Origin: Rhizobium sullae | GTDB taxonomy: Bacteria; Pseudomonadota; Alphaproteobacteria; Rhizobiales; Rhizobiaceae | Assembly: GCF_900169785.1 (NCBI RefSeq) | Contig: NZ_FWER01000036.1 | Span: 6,017-59,462 of the forward strand | DNA: 53,446 bases | Direction of reading: 5' to 3' | Part shown: positions 33,791-42,317 of the stretch, one piece after another | How positions within the stretch are numbered: the stretch's first letter is position 1 | Layout of the letters: each line of letters begins with the position of its first letter | Translations under genes and position numbers: made by a program | Notes under the pieces: model-generated | The model's input: the letters and a program-made list of their open reading frames with translations, nothing else | What the model was told of the DNA's origin: nothing | Databases searched by the model: none

Positions 33791-34644
33791 TGACTGGCCT
33801 CCTGTGCTTCGGCCGCCCTGCGACGCGCCGCCAGCATTCCATGTTTGGGCGCAAGGAGGAATGCGGCGAGGAAGAGGAGGGTCTGCAACACGACGATGAT
33901 GCCGCCGGTCGCGCCATCCAGGAAATAACTCGCATAGGCACCGACGAAGCTGGTCACTGCGCCAATGACCACTGCGATTGCGAGCAGCCGGGGAAAGCGA
34001 TCTGTCAGGAGATAGGCAGTGGCACCCGGCGTCACCACCATACAGATGACGAGAAAGGCACCCACCGTCTGGAGGGCGGCGACCGTCGATGCCGAAAGCA
34101 GCATGAAGAACATGATCTTGAGCGCAGTGGGGTTGAGGCCGATCGAACGTGCATGGCTCTCGTCGAAGAAGGTGACCATCAGGTCCTTCCATTTGACGAG
34201 AAGGATAGCGAGCGAGACGAAACCGATAACGGCGAGCTGGAGCGTGTCCTCCGGCGTGATGGCGAGAATGTTGCCGAGCACGATGGTCTGGATGTTCACC
34301 GAGGTCGGCGACAGGGACACCATGAAGAGGCCGAGCCCGAAAAAGGAGGAGAAGATCAGGCCGATAATGGCATCCTCCTTCAGCTTGGTGCGTTGGTTGA
34401 GGAAGAGCATCGCGGCGGCGGCAAGGCCGCCGGAGAAGAAGGCGCCGATCGAGAAAGGCAAGCCCAGCATGTAGGCGCCGGCAACACCAGGCACGATGGA
34501 ATGGGAAAGCGCGTCGCCAATGAGTGACCAGCCCTTGAGCATCAGGTAGCAGGATAAAAACGCGCAGACACCGCCCACCAGAGCCGAAACCCACATGGCA
34601 TTGAGCATATATTCATAGGTAAACGGCTCGGTAAGGAAGACCAT
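33787..34644 (-). CDS. sitC: Mn/Fe ABC transporter permease SitC
   Basis: A 285-residue ABC-3 permease, paralogous to the next gene. FLSCYLMLKGWSLIGDALSH and SIVPGVAGAYMLGLPFSIGA mirror the SitD helices, and LQTVGAFLVICMVVTPGATA is the matching C-terminal stretch. About eight membrane segments are expected. It begins on the stop codon of sitB (34644) and overlaps sitD, so the operon is translationally coupled. SitC and SitD form the membrane channel. Confidence 0.9.
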   Translation of the reverse strand: MVFLTEPFTYEYMLNAMWVSALVGGVCAFLSCYLMLKGWSLIGDALSHSIVPGVAGAYMLGLPFSIGAFFSGGLAAAAMLFLNQRTKLKEDAIIGLIFSSFFGLGLFMVSLSPTSVNIQTIVLGNILAITPEDTLQLAVIGFVSLAILLVKWKDLMVTFFDESHARSIGLNPTALKIMFFMLLSASTVAALQTVGAFLVICMVVTPGATAYLLTDRFPRLLAIAVVIGAVTSFVGAYASYFLDGATGGIIVVLQTLLFLAAFLLAPKHGMLAARRRAAEAQEASQ

Positions 34645-35540
34645 TAGCGCCGGCCCCCATTACCCCTTGGCTCGTGCCCGACGGCCCGGCCATCTTGCAT
34701 CACAAGCGGGCGTTCGTCGTCGGTCATCACATCAATCGGATGTGACCCGCGGTCGTCAGCCTCGGTCAGCATGAAATGGCGCAGCACGCCGCCAAAAGTC
34801 TTCTCGAGGTTTGCCGGAGTGAAAGTCTCGGCAGTCGTGCCGTAGGCGAGGACGGTGCCTTTGATGAGTACGGTGCGGTCGCAGAACTCCGGTACCGAGC
34901 CGAGATTGTGGGTGGAGACCAGCATGACCCGGCCTTCGTCGCGCAACTCGCGGAGCAGAACGGTAATCTGGTCTTCGGTCTTGACGTCGACGCCGGTGAA
35001 GGGCTCATCGAGCAGGATGACGCGGCCGTCCTGCGCCAGCGCGCGAGCCAGGAAGACCCGCTTCTTCTGCCCGCCCGACAACTCGCCGATCTGGCGCGTG
35101 CGCAATTCGCTCATGTTGACGCGTGCGAGTGCCGATGACACGGCAGCGTGATCGGCCGCCTTCGGGATGCGCATCATGCCCATGTGGCCGTAGCGGCCCA
35201 TCATGACAACGTCCTCGACGAGGACTGGAAAGTTCCAATCCACCTCTTCGCTTTGCGGCACATAGGCGACGAGGTTCTTGCGCAGTGCCTCACCGACCGG
35301 CATGCCGAGTATCCTTATGTCGCCCCTGGCAAGGCGCACGAAGCCCATGATCGCCTTGAACAGTGTCGATTTGCCGGAGCCGTTGACCCCGACCAACGCC
35401 GTAATCGTGCCCGTCGGGATCTGGAAGCTGGCATCGCGAAGGGCAGTATGGCCGTTGCGATAGGTGACGGTCGCACTGCTCACCGCAATGCCCGATCCCG
35501 CATCCGCGGGACGGGCAAGCTTTTTAAGCGGCTCATTCAT
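34644..35540 (-). CDS. sitB: Mn/Fe ABC transporter ATPase SitB
   Basis: A 298-residue ATPase of the metal-type ABC family. Walker A is GVNGSGKST, Q-loop VPQSEEVDWNFPVLVEDVVM, signature LSGGQKKRVFLARAL, Walker B VILLDEPFTGVD. The WNFPV stretch after the Q-loop is typical of Mn/Zn importers. A short C-terminal tail (residues 250-298) extends past the core and ends in a basic GNGGRR. It overlaps sitA by four bases and shares a base with the sitC start. Confidence 0.92.
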   Translation of the reverse strand: MNEPLKKLARPADAGSGIAVSSATVTYRNGHTALRDASFQIPTGTITALVGVNGSGKSTLFKAIMGFVRLARGDIRILGMPVGEALRKNLVAYVPQSEEVDWNFPVLVEDVVMMGRYGHMGMMRIPKAADHAAVSSALARVNMSELRTRQIGELSGGQKKRVFLARALAQDGRVILLDEPFTGVDVKTEDQITVLLRELRDEGRVMLVSTHNLGSVPEFCDRTVLIKGTVLAYGTTAETFTPANLEKTFGGVLRHFMLTEADDRGSHPIDVMTDDERPLVMQDGRAVGHEPRGNGGRR

Positions 35541-36454
35541 TGCGACAGGCCTTCGACTAGGCCCTTTTCGACCGTGTCGGAGGTTACGCGGAGCAGATCG
35601 ATATAGGTCGGCACGGGCCCGTCCTCCTCGCTAAGGGAATCGACATAGAGCACGCCACCGTAATGTACGCCGGTTTCGCGTGCGACCTGCCTGGCCGGCT
35701 TGTCGGACACCGTGCTCTCGCTGAAGACGGCAGCGATCTCGTTGGCCTCAACGGCATCGATCACCTTGCGGACCTGTTGTGGTGTTCCCTGCTGGTCGGC
35801 ATTGATAGGCCAGAGATAGAGTTCCTTCAGGCCAAAGTCACGGGCGAGGTAGGAAAAGGCGCCCTCGCTCGACACCAGCCAGCGCTTGTCGTCCGGAATC
35901 TGCTCAAGCTTTTCGCGGATCGGCGTGATGGTCGCCTCAATCTTCTTTTTATAAGCGGCAGCGTTGGCCTCGTAGGCAGCGGCATTCGCCGGATCGTGCT
36001 TCACGAAGGCATCGCGGATGTTGTCGACATAGATCAGAGCATTCTTCGGCGACATCCAGGCATGCGGGTTGGGCTTGCCGGAATAAGGCCCTTCGGCAAT
36101 GCTCATCGGTTCGATGCCTTCGGAGACGACGACGCCCGGAACGTCATAGAGATTGACGAAAAACTTTTCGAACCAGCGCTCAAGGTTAAGCCCGTTCCAG
36201 AGGATGAGGCGAGCGCCCTGCGCCCTTTGTATGTCACCGGGTGTCGGGGAGTAATTGTGAATCTCCGCACCCGGCTTGGTGATCGATTCCACGATGGCCG
36301 CATCACCCGCCACGTTCTTGGCCATGTCTGCAATAACGGTAAAGGTTGTCACCGCCTTGAACTTCTCCTCAGCCGCTGCCGGTCCCATCGCCGCGACCGA
36401 CACGATTGCTGCCGCTATCAATCCGGCCAATAGGCGCCCTGCCCGTTTCAACAT
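35537..36454 (-). CDS. sitA: Mn/Fe ABC transporter periplasmic binding protein SitA
   Basis: A 305-residue cluster A-I receptor with a signal peptide (LLAGLIAAAIVSVAAMGPAAA). Likely metal ligands are His in IHNYSPTPGD, His in NPHAWMSPKN, Glu in SSEGAFSYLA, and an Asp near the C-terminus (YVDSLSEEDGP), the H-H-E-D set of Mn/Fe receptors. I choose ATG 36454 because AAGGAG stands seven bases before it; GTG 36460 is too close. The operon sitABCD runs from here. Mur-type inverted repeats upstream suggest manganese-responsive repression. Confidence 0.92.
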   Translation of the reverse strand: MLKRAGRLLAGLIAAAIVSVAAMGPAAAEEKFKAVTTFTVIADMAKNVAGDAAIVESITKPGAEIHNYSPTPGDIQRAQGARLILWNGLNLERWFEKFFVNLYDVPGVVVSEGIEPMSIAEGPYSGKPNPHAWMSPKNALIYVDNIRDAFVKHDPANAAAYEANAAAYKKKIEATITPIREKLEQIPDDKRWLVSSEGAFSYLARDFGLKELYLWPINADQQGTPQQVRKVIDAVEANEIAAVFSESTVSDKPARQVARETGVHYGGVLYVDSLSEEDGPVPTYIDLLRVTSDTVEKGLVEGLSQ

Positions 36455-36469
36455 CCTCACGCTCCTTGC

Positions 36470-36489
36470 TGCGAATGACTTGCATTACA
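36470..36489. promoter_or_regulatory. Second Mur-box-like sequence overlapping the sitA leader
   Basis: TGCGAATGACTTGCATTACA repeats the core TGCGAAT-N3-TTGCA of the inverted repeat at 36511-36543 (there TGCGAAT-AAG-TCGCACTTGCA on the minus strand). Two Mur-responsive sequences before sitABCD are established in Rhizobium leguminosarum. This one is the poorer match and lies directly upstream of the ribosome-binding site. Confidence 0.5.
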
Positions 36490-36510
36490 GTCTTAAGGAA
36501 AGGAGTTTAT

Positions 36511-36543
36511 TTTTGCAAGTGCGACTTATTCGCAATTGCAAAA
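36511..36543. promoter_or_regulatory. Mur/Fur-type inverted repeat upstream of sitA
   Basis: TTTTGCAAGTGCGA and TCGCAATTGCAAAA are inverted repeats matching at 13 of 14 positions around a CTTAT spacer, about 55 bases upstream of the sitA start. The TGCAA...TTGCA ends are those of alphaproteobacterial Fur-family (Mur) operators, which repress sitABCD when manganese is plentiful. Confidence 0.75.
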
Positions 36544-36689
36544 TCCGCGGATCAGGTCGCATGGCAGGCATGCAGCGCACCACCGTAGGCGCCGAAGAAT
36601 CTTGAGCCGGCCATGTCGGATTGAGCAACGGCCTTTCGTCTTATTGTCGGCGTTGATGAAAACGCATGAGACGAAAGGAGAAACACCCC

Positions 36690-37556
36690 ATGTTCCGCAC
36701 CGCCCTCATCGCCGCAGTCGGCTTGTTTATCGCAGGATCAGCCTTGGCCGAACCCAAGCCGACAGGCGACCGGGTCGAGGTCAACGGCATGCAGATGTAT
36801 TATGAAGTGTCCGGAGACGGTGACCCGCTGATCGTGCTGCACGGCGCTTATATGAACATCCCGTCCATGGGCGCGATCATCCCCAAGCTCGCCGAAACCC
36901 ACAAGGTCTACGCGCTCGAATTCCAGGGCCACGGCCGCACCACCGACATCGACCGCCCCATTACCTATCAGAACCTGGCAGACGACGTCGCGGCCTTCAT
37001 GGACGCGGTCCGCCTCAAGAAGGCGGATGTGTTCGGATATTCCATGGGTGCGGCCGCTGCGCTGCAAGTCGCCGTCCGCCATCCGGAAAAAGTGAACAAA
37101 CTTGCAGCAGCCTCCGTTGCCTACGATGCCGAGGGCTGGCAGCCGGCGTTCAGGGCCTTCATCCCGCAAATGACGGTGGAAATGTTTGTCGGCATGCCGT
37201 TCGCCGACGACTACCGCAAGCTTGCCGCCAATCCCGACGGCTTCCCTGCCCTGGTCAAGAAACTGATCGCCCTCGAGCACGAGCCGATGGCATGGGAGAA
37301 GGACGTGAAGTCGCTGAAGATACCGGTGCTGCTCATCTCCGGCGACGCCGATGTTGCAACCCTAGAACATTCGGTTGCCATGTTCCGGTTGCTCGGCGGC
37401 GGCGTCATGGGCGATATGGGCAAGCCCCTTCCCGCCTCTCGTCTTGCCGTCATGCCGGCGACGTCACACACCGCCGTCATCAACCAGTCCGACCTGCTGC
37501 ATGCCTTCATCGAACCTTTCTTGAAGGGCGAGACGCCGAGAGGGATGTTCGAGTAG
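36690..37556 (+). CDS. Exported alpha/beta hydrolase
   Basis: A 288-residue protein with a signal peptide (FRTALIAAVGLFIAGSALA) and a complete alpha/beta-hydrolase fold. The oxyanion loop is VLHGAYMN, the nucleophile elbow GYSMGAAAAL, the acid probably Asp in ISGDADVATLEH, and the His in PATSHTAVIN. Ser-Asp-His is the expected triad. It acts in the periplasm or outside; the substrate is unknown (ester or lactone). AAAGGAG before ATG 36690 decides the start. It is divergent from sitA and may share the Mur-box interval, although no direct link is seen. Confidence 0.87.
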   Translation: MFRTALIAAVGLFIAGSALAEPKPTGDRVEVNGMQMYYEVSGDGDPLIVLHGAYMNIPSMGAIIPKLAETHKVYALEFQGHGRTTDIDRPITYQNLADDVAAFMDAVRLKKADVFGYSMGAAAALQVAVRHPEKVNKLAAASVAYDAEGWQPAFRAFIPQMTVEMFVGMPFADDYRKLAANPDGFPALVKKLIALEHEPMAWEKDVKSLKIPVLLISGDADVATLEHSVAMFRLLGGGVMGDMGKPLPASRLAVMPATSHTAVINQSDLLHAFIEPFLKGETPRGMFE

Positions 37557-37591
37557 GAAACGATTGCCTTGGGGCACAATCCTCGCTTACG

Positions 37592-37623
37592 AAAACCGCC
37601 CGGCTCTTGATATCACCGGGCGG
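37592..37623 (-). terminator. Rho-independent terminator after minE
   Basis: CCGCCCGG and CCGGGCGG form a perfect 8-bp stem with a 12-base loop. On the minus strand the stem is followed by TTTT, 46 bases after the minE stop. In the plus direction it also lies just after the hydrolase gene (stop 37556) and may serve it in part. Confidence 0.75.
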
Positions 37624-37668
37624 CTTCAGGTCTTTACGAGTGCCAGTGAGACGGTTTAGCGGATTGCT

Positions 37669-37929
37669 TCAAGCCGCCTCTGCAGCTGCTTTCAGCGGGA
37701 TTTCGACGTCGATTTCCAGGATCGAGACGTGCTCGTTGCGATCCATCTTCACCTGCACCTTATCGGCGTCGAGCTGCACGTGCTTGGCGATGACTTCCAG
37801 AATCTCCTCGCGCAGCAGCGACACGAGGTCTGTACCCACCGACGAGCGTTCGTGGGCCAGAAGCACCTGCAGGCGTTCACGCGCCGCGGGTGCGGTTTGC
37901 TTTCTGCCGAAAAAACTGAAGATGTTCAT
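37669..37929 (-). CDS. minE: Cell division topological specificity factor MinE
   Basis: An 86-residue protein of normal MinE length. The N-terminal membrane-targeting helix is MNIFSFFGRK, the MinD-activating region follows (APAARERLQVLLAHERS), and the dimerising C-terminal half contains LLREEILEVIAKHVQLDAD and VKMDRNEHVSILEIDVEIP. MinE drives pole-to-pole oscillation of MinD so that the division inhibitor is lowest at mid-cell. It overlaps minD by four bases in the order minC-minD-minE. Confidence 0.96.
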   Translation of the reverse strand: MNIFSFFGRKQTAPAARERLQVLLAHERSSVGTDLVSLLREEILEVIAKHVQLDADKVQVKMDRNEHVSILEIDVEIPLKAAAEAA

Positions 37930-38741
37930 GCGGCCCTCCGTCCGAAGATCTTGCCGAAGATGCCTCGCTTTTCGCCCGGAATTGTGATCGGCACATCCTC
38001 ACCAGCAAGCCGGCGGGCGGCATCGAAATAAGCCATCGCAGGTGCGCTGCGGCTATCGGCGAGTGTCACAGGAGCGCCGATATTGGAGGCGCGCAGAACA
38101 TCCATGCTTTCGGGAACAATGCCGAGGAGCGGGATGGACAGGATCTCCAAGACGTCGTCGACCTTGAGCATATCGCCCCGTTCCGCCCGGTTGGCGTCGT
38201 ATCGGGTCAGGAGCAGGTGCTTTTCCATCCGCTCGCCGCGTTCGGCCTTGGCGGTCTTTGCATCCAGCAGGCCGATGATGCGATCTGAATCGCGTACCGA
38301 CGAGACTTCCGGGTTGGTGACGACGACCGCGACATCGGCGTGGCGCATTGCAAGGGTCGCGCCACGTTCAATGCCCGCCGGACTATCGCAGATGATCCAG
38401 TCGAAGTGGCGCTTCAGATCAGCCATGACCCGTTCAACACCTTCCGGGGTCAAGTTGTCCTTGTCCCGCGTTTGCGACGCCGGCAGCAGAAACAGCGTGT
38501 CGAGCCTCTTGTCGCGTATCAGCGCCTGCGAGAGCTTGGCGTCACCCTGTATGACGTTGATCAGGTCGTAGACAACCCTTCGCTCCGCGCCCATCACTAG
38601 GTCGAGATTCCGCAGCCCGACATCAAAATCGACGACGACCACTTTCTCGTTTCTCTGTGCCAAGGCCCCTCCCAGCGCGGCGGTCGAGGTTGTCTTGCCA
38701 ACTCCGCCTTTGCCTGAAGTGACGACGATGACTTTCCCCAT
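37926..38741 (-). CDS. minD: Septum site-determining ATPase MinD
   Basis: A 271-residue ParA-type ATPase. The deviant Walker A is GKGGVGKTTSTAALGGALA, switch I VVVDFDVGLRNLDLVMGAER, and switch II DWIICDSPAGIERGA. The C-terminal amphipathic membrane-targeting helix is in KRGIFGKIFGRRAA. ATP-bound MinD binds the membrane and recruits MinC; MinE triggers hydrolysis. It overlaps minE by four bases and is 32 bases after minC. Confidence 0.97.
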   Translation of the reverse strand: MGKVIVVTSGKGGVGKTTSTAALGGALAQRNEKVVVVDFDVGLRNLDLVMGAERRVVYDLINVIQGDAKLSQALIRDKRLDTLFLLPASQTRDKDNLTPEGVERVMADLKRHFDWIICDSPAGIERGATLAMRHADVAVVVTNPEVSSVRDSDRIIGLLDAKTAKAERGERMEKHLLLTRYDANRAERGDMLKVDDVLEILSIPLLGIVPESMDVLRASNIGAPVTLADSRSAPAMAYFDAARRLAGEDVPITIPGEKRGIFGKIFGRRAA

Positions 38742-38773
38742 CTTGCTCTCCTTTGTCCTAGCCGGCTTTCGGC

Positions 38774-39544
38774 TCAGATAAGTTTCTCTGCCATGATCGT
38801 ATCGCCTTCGAGCCAGAGCTGGACGGCTTGCCCACGAAGGTGCGAGGCCATGTCTTCGGCGGTCTTGTAAATGCCATCGATCGCAATCAGCTCGGCCTCA
38901 AGCTTTCGGCAGAAGATACGCGCGGACGCATTTCCAACCGACCCTGCCATGACTCGACCCCGCAGCGCCCCATAGATATGGACCGACCCTCCAGCGACGA
39001 TCTCCGAACCCGAGGCAACCGATCCGATGACTGTGACGTCGCCTTCCGGGAAGATCACCGACTGACCGGAACGCACAGGCTCCCGGATCACGATGGATTG
39101 TAGTGCCGAACGAATCTCGGCGGCCGCCGGCTTGTTTTGCAGATCGATAACTGGTTCCGCTTTCGGCAGCTCGAAGTCTGAACCGGGACGACCGCCCTTA
39201 AGCGCAGGCGGCATGCCCGGCCCAAGGATTGAAGGGCGCCCGCCCTCGATACCCATGATGCTCACATTGCGTCGCGTCAGTTCCGCGATAAGTTCCTTCA
39301 GCTGCGACCTGTCGATCTGCAGGTCCGTGACATCAAGAACGACGGGCCGCCCCAGAAAGAATCCGGCTGAACGGGCTGCGAGATCATCCAGCCTCGCCAG
39401 CCAATCATCGAAAGGGAGGTCCGGAGAAAGCATGACCGCGAGGAAGGAGCGGCCCTTGATTCGGATCGAGCGAGCGTCTGTTAGCACTTTGGTCATCTGA
39501 GTTAAGAAATCGTTGACCATGTCTATCGCCGACATGGTTAACAA
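38774..39544 (-). CDS. minC: Septum site-determining protein MinC
   Basis: Up to 256 residues: an N-terminal FtsZ-inhibiting domain (IRIKGRSFLAVMLSPDLP, QIDRSQLKELIAELTRRNVS), a Pro-rich linker, and the C-terminal beta-helix that binds MinD, with VRSGQSVIFPEGDVTVIGSV and GSEIVAGGSVHIYGALRGRV. MinC blocks FtsZ assembly away from mid-cell. The start is uncertain: Met at 39544, 39520 and 39496 all lack a clear ribosome-binding site. Family alignment to the conserved MTKVLTDARSIRIKG favours 39496. Confidence 0.95.
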   Translation of the reverse strand: MLTMSAIDMVNDFLTQMTKVLTDARSIRIKGRSFLAVMLSPDLPFDDWLARLDDLAARSAGFFLGRPVVLDVTDLQIDRSQLKELIAELTRRNVSIMGIEGGRPSILGPGMPPALKGGRPGSDFELPKAEPVIDLQNKPAAAEIRSALQSIVIREPVRSGQSVIFPEGDVTVIGSVASGSEIVAGGSVHIYGALRGRVMAGSVGNASARIFCRKLEAELIAIDGIYKTAEDMASHLRGQAVQLWLEGDTIMAEKLI

Positions 39545-39727
39545 ACAGTTAACGCGGCGATCGCGAAGGCCTAGATAACATCGGTCCTCAACGGGGGGAT
39601 GCCAGCGACGCTGAACCTGAACGAAGGATGCTTTTGGCGGATCGCTACATCTTAATGTCGTGGATCGACTGTAGCTGCAAGATCGCGTGTACTAGATTCG
39701 GCGCAACAAAATTCGAGGGTGCATGTG

Positions 39728-42289
39728 ATGGCAGAATTTCCAGACAAGGCGAAAGTCGTAATTATCGGGTTGGGCGGCATTGTCGGCGCGTCGATTGCCC
39801 ATCACCTGATCGAGCGCGGCTGGGACGATATTGTCGGCATCGACAAGTCGGGCATCCCGACCGATATCGGCTCGACGGCACATGCTTCCGACTTCTGTTA
39901 TACGACCAGCCACGACTATCTGTCGGTCTGGACGACGCAGTACTCCATCGATTTCTACGAGAAGATGGGACACTACGCCCGCATCGGCGGCCTCGAAGTC
40001 GCCCGCACCGGCGACGACACCTGGATGGAGGAGATCAAGCGCAAGCTGAGCTCGGCCAAGGCCTTCGGCACACGCGCCCATTACGTCAGCCCCGCCGAGA
40101 TCAAGGAAAAGTTCCCGCTGATCGAGGAAGAGATGGTCCAGGGCGGCCTGTTCGATCCCGATGCTGGCCTTGTCATCCCGCGCTCGCAGACGGTTGCCGG
40201 CAAGCTGGTCGATGCCGGCGAGAAGGTCGGCAAGCTCAAGGCCTTCGCCAATACGCCGGCCAAGTCGCTGATCGTCGAGAACGGCCGCATCAAGGGCGTC
40301 GTCACTCATCGCGGCACGATCATGGCCGATCACGTCATCGTCTGCGCCGGCCTGTGGGGCCGTCTGGTCGCAGAGATGGTCGGCGAGGACCTGCCGGTCA
40401 TGCCGGTCGACCATCCGCTCACCTTCTTCGGCCCCTACAACGCGTTCGAAGGCACAGGCAAAGAAATCGGCTTCCCGCTTTTGCGCGACCAGGGCAACTC
40501 CGCCTATATGCGCGACACCGGCGACCCGAAGACCACCGAGGGCGGCCAAATCGAATGGGGTTACTACGAGCAGACCAGTCCGCGCATGTGCCATCCCCGC
40601 GAGCTGCTCGAAAAGCATGAGGCGCGCCTGTCGCCCTCGCAGCGCGACCTCGAAATGGATGAGATTATCGCGCCGCTCGAGCGCGCCATGGAGCTCACCC
40701 CGATCCTCGGCGAACTCGGCTATAACGAAAGCCATTCCTTCAACGGCCTGCTGCAGGTTTCCGCCGCCGGCGGCCCGTCCTGCGGCGAGAGCCAGAAGGT
40801 GCGCGGCCTCTGGTACTGCGTCGCCATCTGGGTCAAGGATGGTCCCGGCTATGGCAAGCTGATCGCCGACTGGATGACCGACGGCCGCACCGGGATCGAC
40901 CACGCCAGCATCGACTATTCACGCTTCTACGCGCACCAGCTGACGGAACAGTTCATCGAGGACCGTTGTTTTGAGGCCGCCCAGAAGATCTATTTCCCGG
41001 CCGTTCATACGCGCGAGCCCTATGCCACCAGCCGCGACGTCAAGCACTCGCCCTTTTACGAGCGCGAAGTCGAGCTCGGCGGCTATTTCATGGAGCTTGG
41101 CGGCTGGGAGCGCGCCCATGGCTACAGAGCCAACGAGCACCTGCTTGAGAAGTACGGCGATCGCGTGCCGGTGCGCGAAAACGAATGGGACGGCCGCCAC
41201 TTCTGGCGCGTCTCCAATGCCGAGCACCTGGCGATGAGCGAGGATTGCGGCATCGTCAACCTAAGCCACTTCTACATGTTCGACGTCGAAGGGCCTGATC
41301 ATGTCGAGCTGATGGAGTGGGTCTGCGCCGCAAAGATCGGCGGCGACGCCAACATCGGCAAGGGCATCTACACGCACTTCCTCGACGACGAGGGCATGGT
41401 GCGCGCCGATCTGACGGTCATCCGTATGGCCGACCGCTGCCGTGTGATCGACGGGGCGGACGCAGGCCCGCGCGATTTCCACTACCTCAAGCGGATTGCC
41501 GAGGATAAGGGCTTCAACGTTACCGTCACCGACGTCTCCGAAAAATACGTCACCATCGGCATCTGGGGGCCGAACGCCCGCGCCACGCTGAAGAAGGTCG
41601 TCGCCGATCCGGCGGCCCTCGATCCGGAAAACTTCGCCTTCGCCGCGATCAAGCCGATCGAGATCGCCGGCAGGCACGTCACCGCCTTCCGCATTTCCTA
41701 TGTCGGCGAGCAGGGCTGGGAGCTGCACATGAAGTACGAGGATGGCCTTGCCGTCTGGGATGCGTTGCGCGCGACTGGCGTCATGGCCTTCGGCGTCGAG
41801 ACCTATGCCAACAGCCGTCGCATGGAAAAGAGCCTGCGCCTGCAGAATGCCGACCTCATCACGCAGTACAATCTCATCGAAGCCGGCCTCGCCCGTCCGA
41901 AGGTCAAGGAGGCCGATTTCCGCGGCAAGGCCAGGCATCTCGAATATAAGGCCCGCGAGCACCAGCCGGCGATGCTCTGCACGCTGGTGATGACCGATAA
42001 CATCGACAGCAAAGGCGTCGCGCGCTATCCGGTCGGCACGCTGCCGGTCATGGATCCGGAAACCGGCGAGACCCTTGTCGACGAGCTCGGCCGCCGCTCC
42101 TACACGACGTCGATCGCCTATGGCCCGACAATCGGCAAGAACATCGCGCTCGCCTACCTGCCCTGGTCCCATGCCCAGGAAGGCCGCAAGCTCGTCATCG
42201 AATACTTCGGTGAGACTTATCCGGTCGACGTCGCAGCTGTCGGCTACAGGCCGCTCTACGATCCGGAAAATTTGAAACCCCGGAGCTGA
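39728..42289 (+). CDS. FAD-dependent dimethylglycine/sarcosine-dehydrogenase-like protein fused to a GcvT domain
   Basis: An 853-residue two-part enzyme. Residues 8-440 are a DAO-type flavin oxidoreductase (VVIIGLGGIVGASIAHHL; GSTAHASDF with His52 where sarcosine/dimethylglycine dehydrogenases bind FAD covalently). Residues from about 450 are an aminomethyltransferase-like folate domain (MSEDCGIVNLSHFYMFDVEG, FRISYVGEQGWELHM, MEKSLRLQNADLI) with the GCV_T C-terminal barrel. Together they oxidise an N-methyl amino acid and pass the one-carbon unit to tetrahydrofolate. The exact N-methyl substrate is unknown. ATG 39728 is preferred over GTG 39719. It is divergent from minC and alone. Confidence 0.88.
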   Translation: MAEFPDKAKVVIIGLGGIVGASIAHHLIERGWDDIVGIDKSGIPTDIGSTAHASDFCYTTSHDYLSVWTTQYSIDFYEKMGHYARIGGLEVARTGDDTWMEEIKRKLSSAKAFGTRAHYVSPAEIKEKFPLIEEEMVQGGLFDPDAGLVIPRSQTVAGKLVDAGEKVGKLKAFANTPAKSLIVENGRIKGVVTHRGTIMADHVIVCAGLWGRLVAEMVGEDLPVMPVDHPLTFFGPYNAFEGTGKEIGFPLLRDQGNSAYMRDTGDPKTTEGGQIEWGYYEQTSPRMCHPRELLEKHEARLSPSQRDLEMDEIIAPLERAMELTPILGELGYNESHSFNGLLQVSAAGGPSCGESQKVRGLWYCVAIWVKDGPGYGKLIADWMTDGRTGIDHASIDYSRFYAHQLTEQFIEDRCFEAAQKIYFPAVHTREPYATSRDVKHSPFYEREVELGGYFMELGGWERAHGYRANEHLLEKYGDRVPVRENEWDGRHFWRVSNAEHLAMSEDCGIVNLSHFYMFDVEGPDHVELMEWVCAAKIGGDANIGKGIYTHFLDDEGMVRADLTVIRMADRCRVIDGADAGPRDFHYLKRIAEDKGFNVTVTDVSEKYVTIGIWGPNARATLKKVVADPAALDPENFAFAAIKPIEIAGRHVTAFRISYVGEQGWELHMKYEDGLAVWDALRATGVMAFGVETYANSRRMEKSLRLQNADLITQYNLIEAGLARPKVKEADFRGKARHLEYKAREHQPAMLCTLVMTDNIDSKGVARYPVGTLPVMDPETGETLVDELGRRSYTTSIAYGPTIGKNIALAYLPWSHAQEGRKLVIEYFGETYPVDVAAVGYRPLYDPENLKPRS

Positions 42290-42317
42290 TATCAAAAATG
42301 AGCAGGTGGATGGGGGA

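Noticed and set aside
33791..34594. Upstream extension of sitD to 34594
   Set aside because: The extra 268 codons are out-of-frame sitC sequence. sitD starts at ATG 33790, overlapping the end of sitC.
39692..42295. Large minus-strand ORFs (39692-40903 and 41261-42295)
   Set aside because: Both are antisense shadows of the flavoprotein-GcvT fusion, whose plus-strand motifs are unambiguous.
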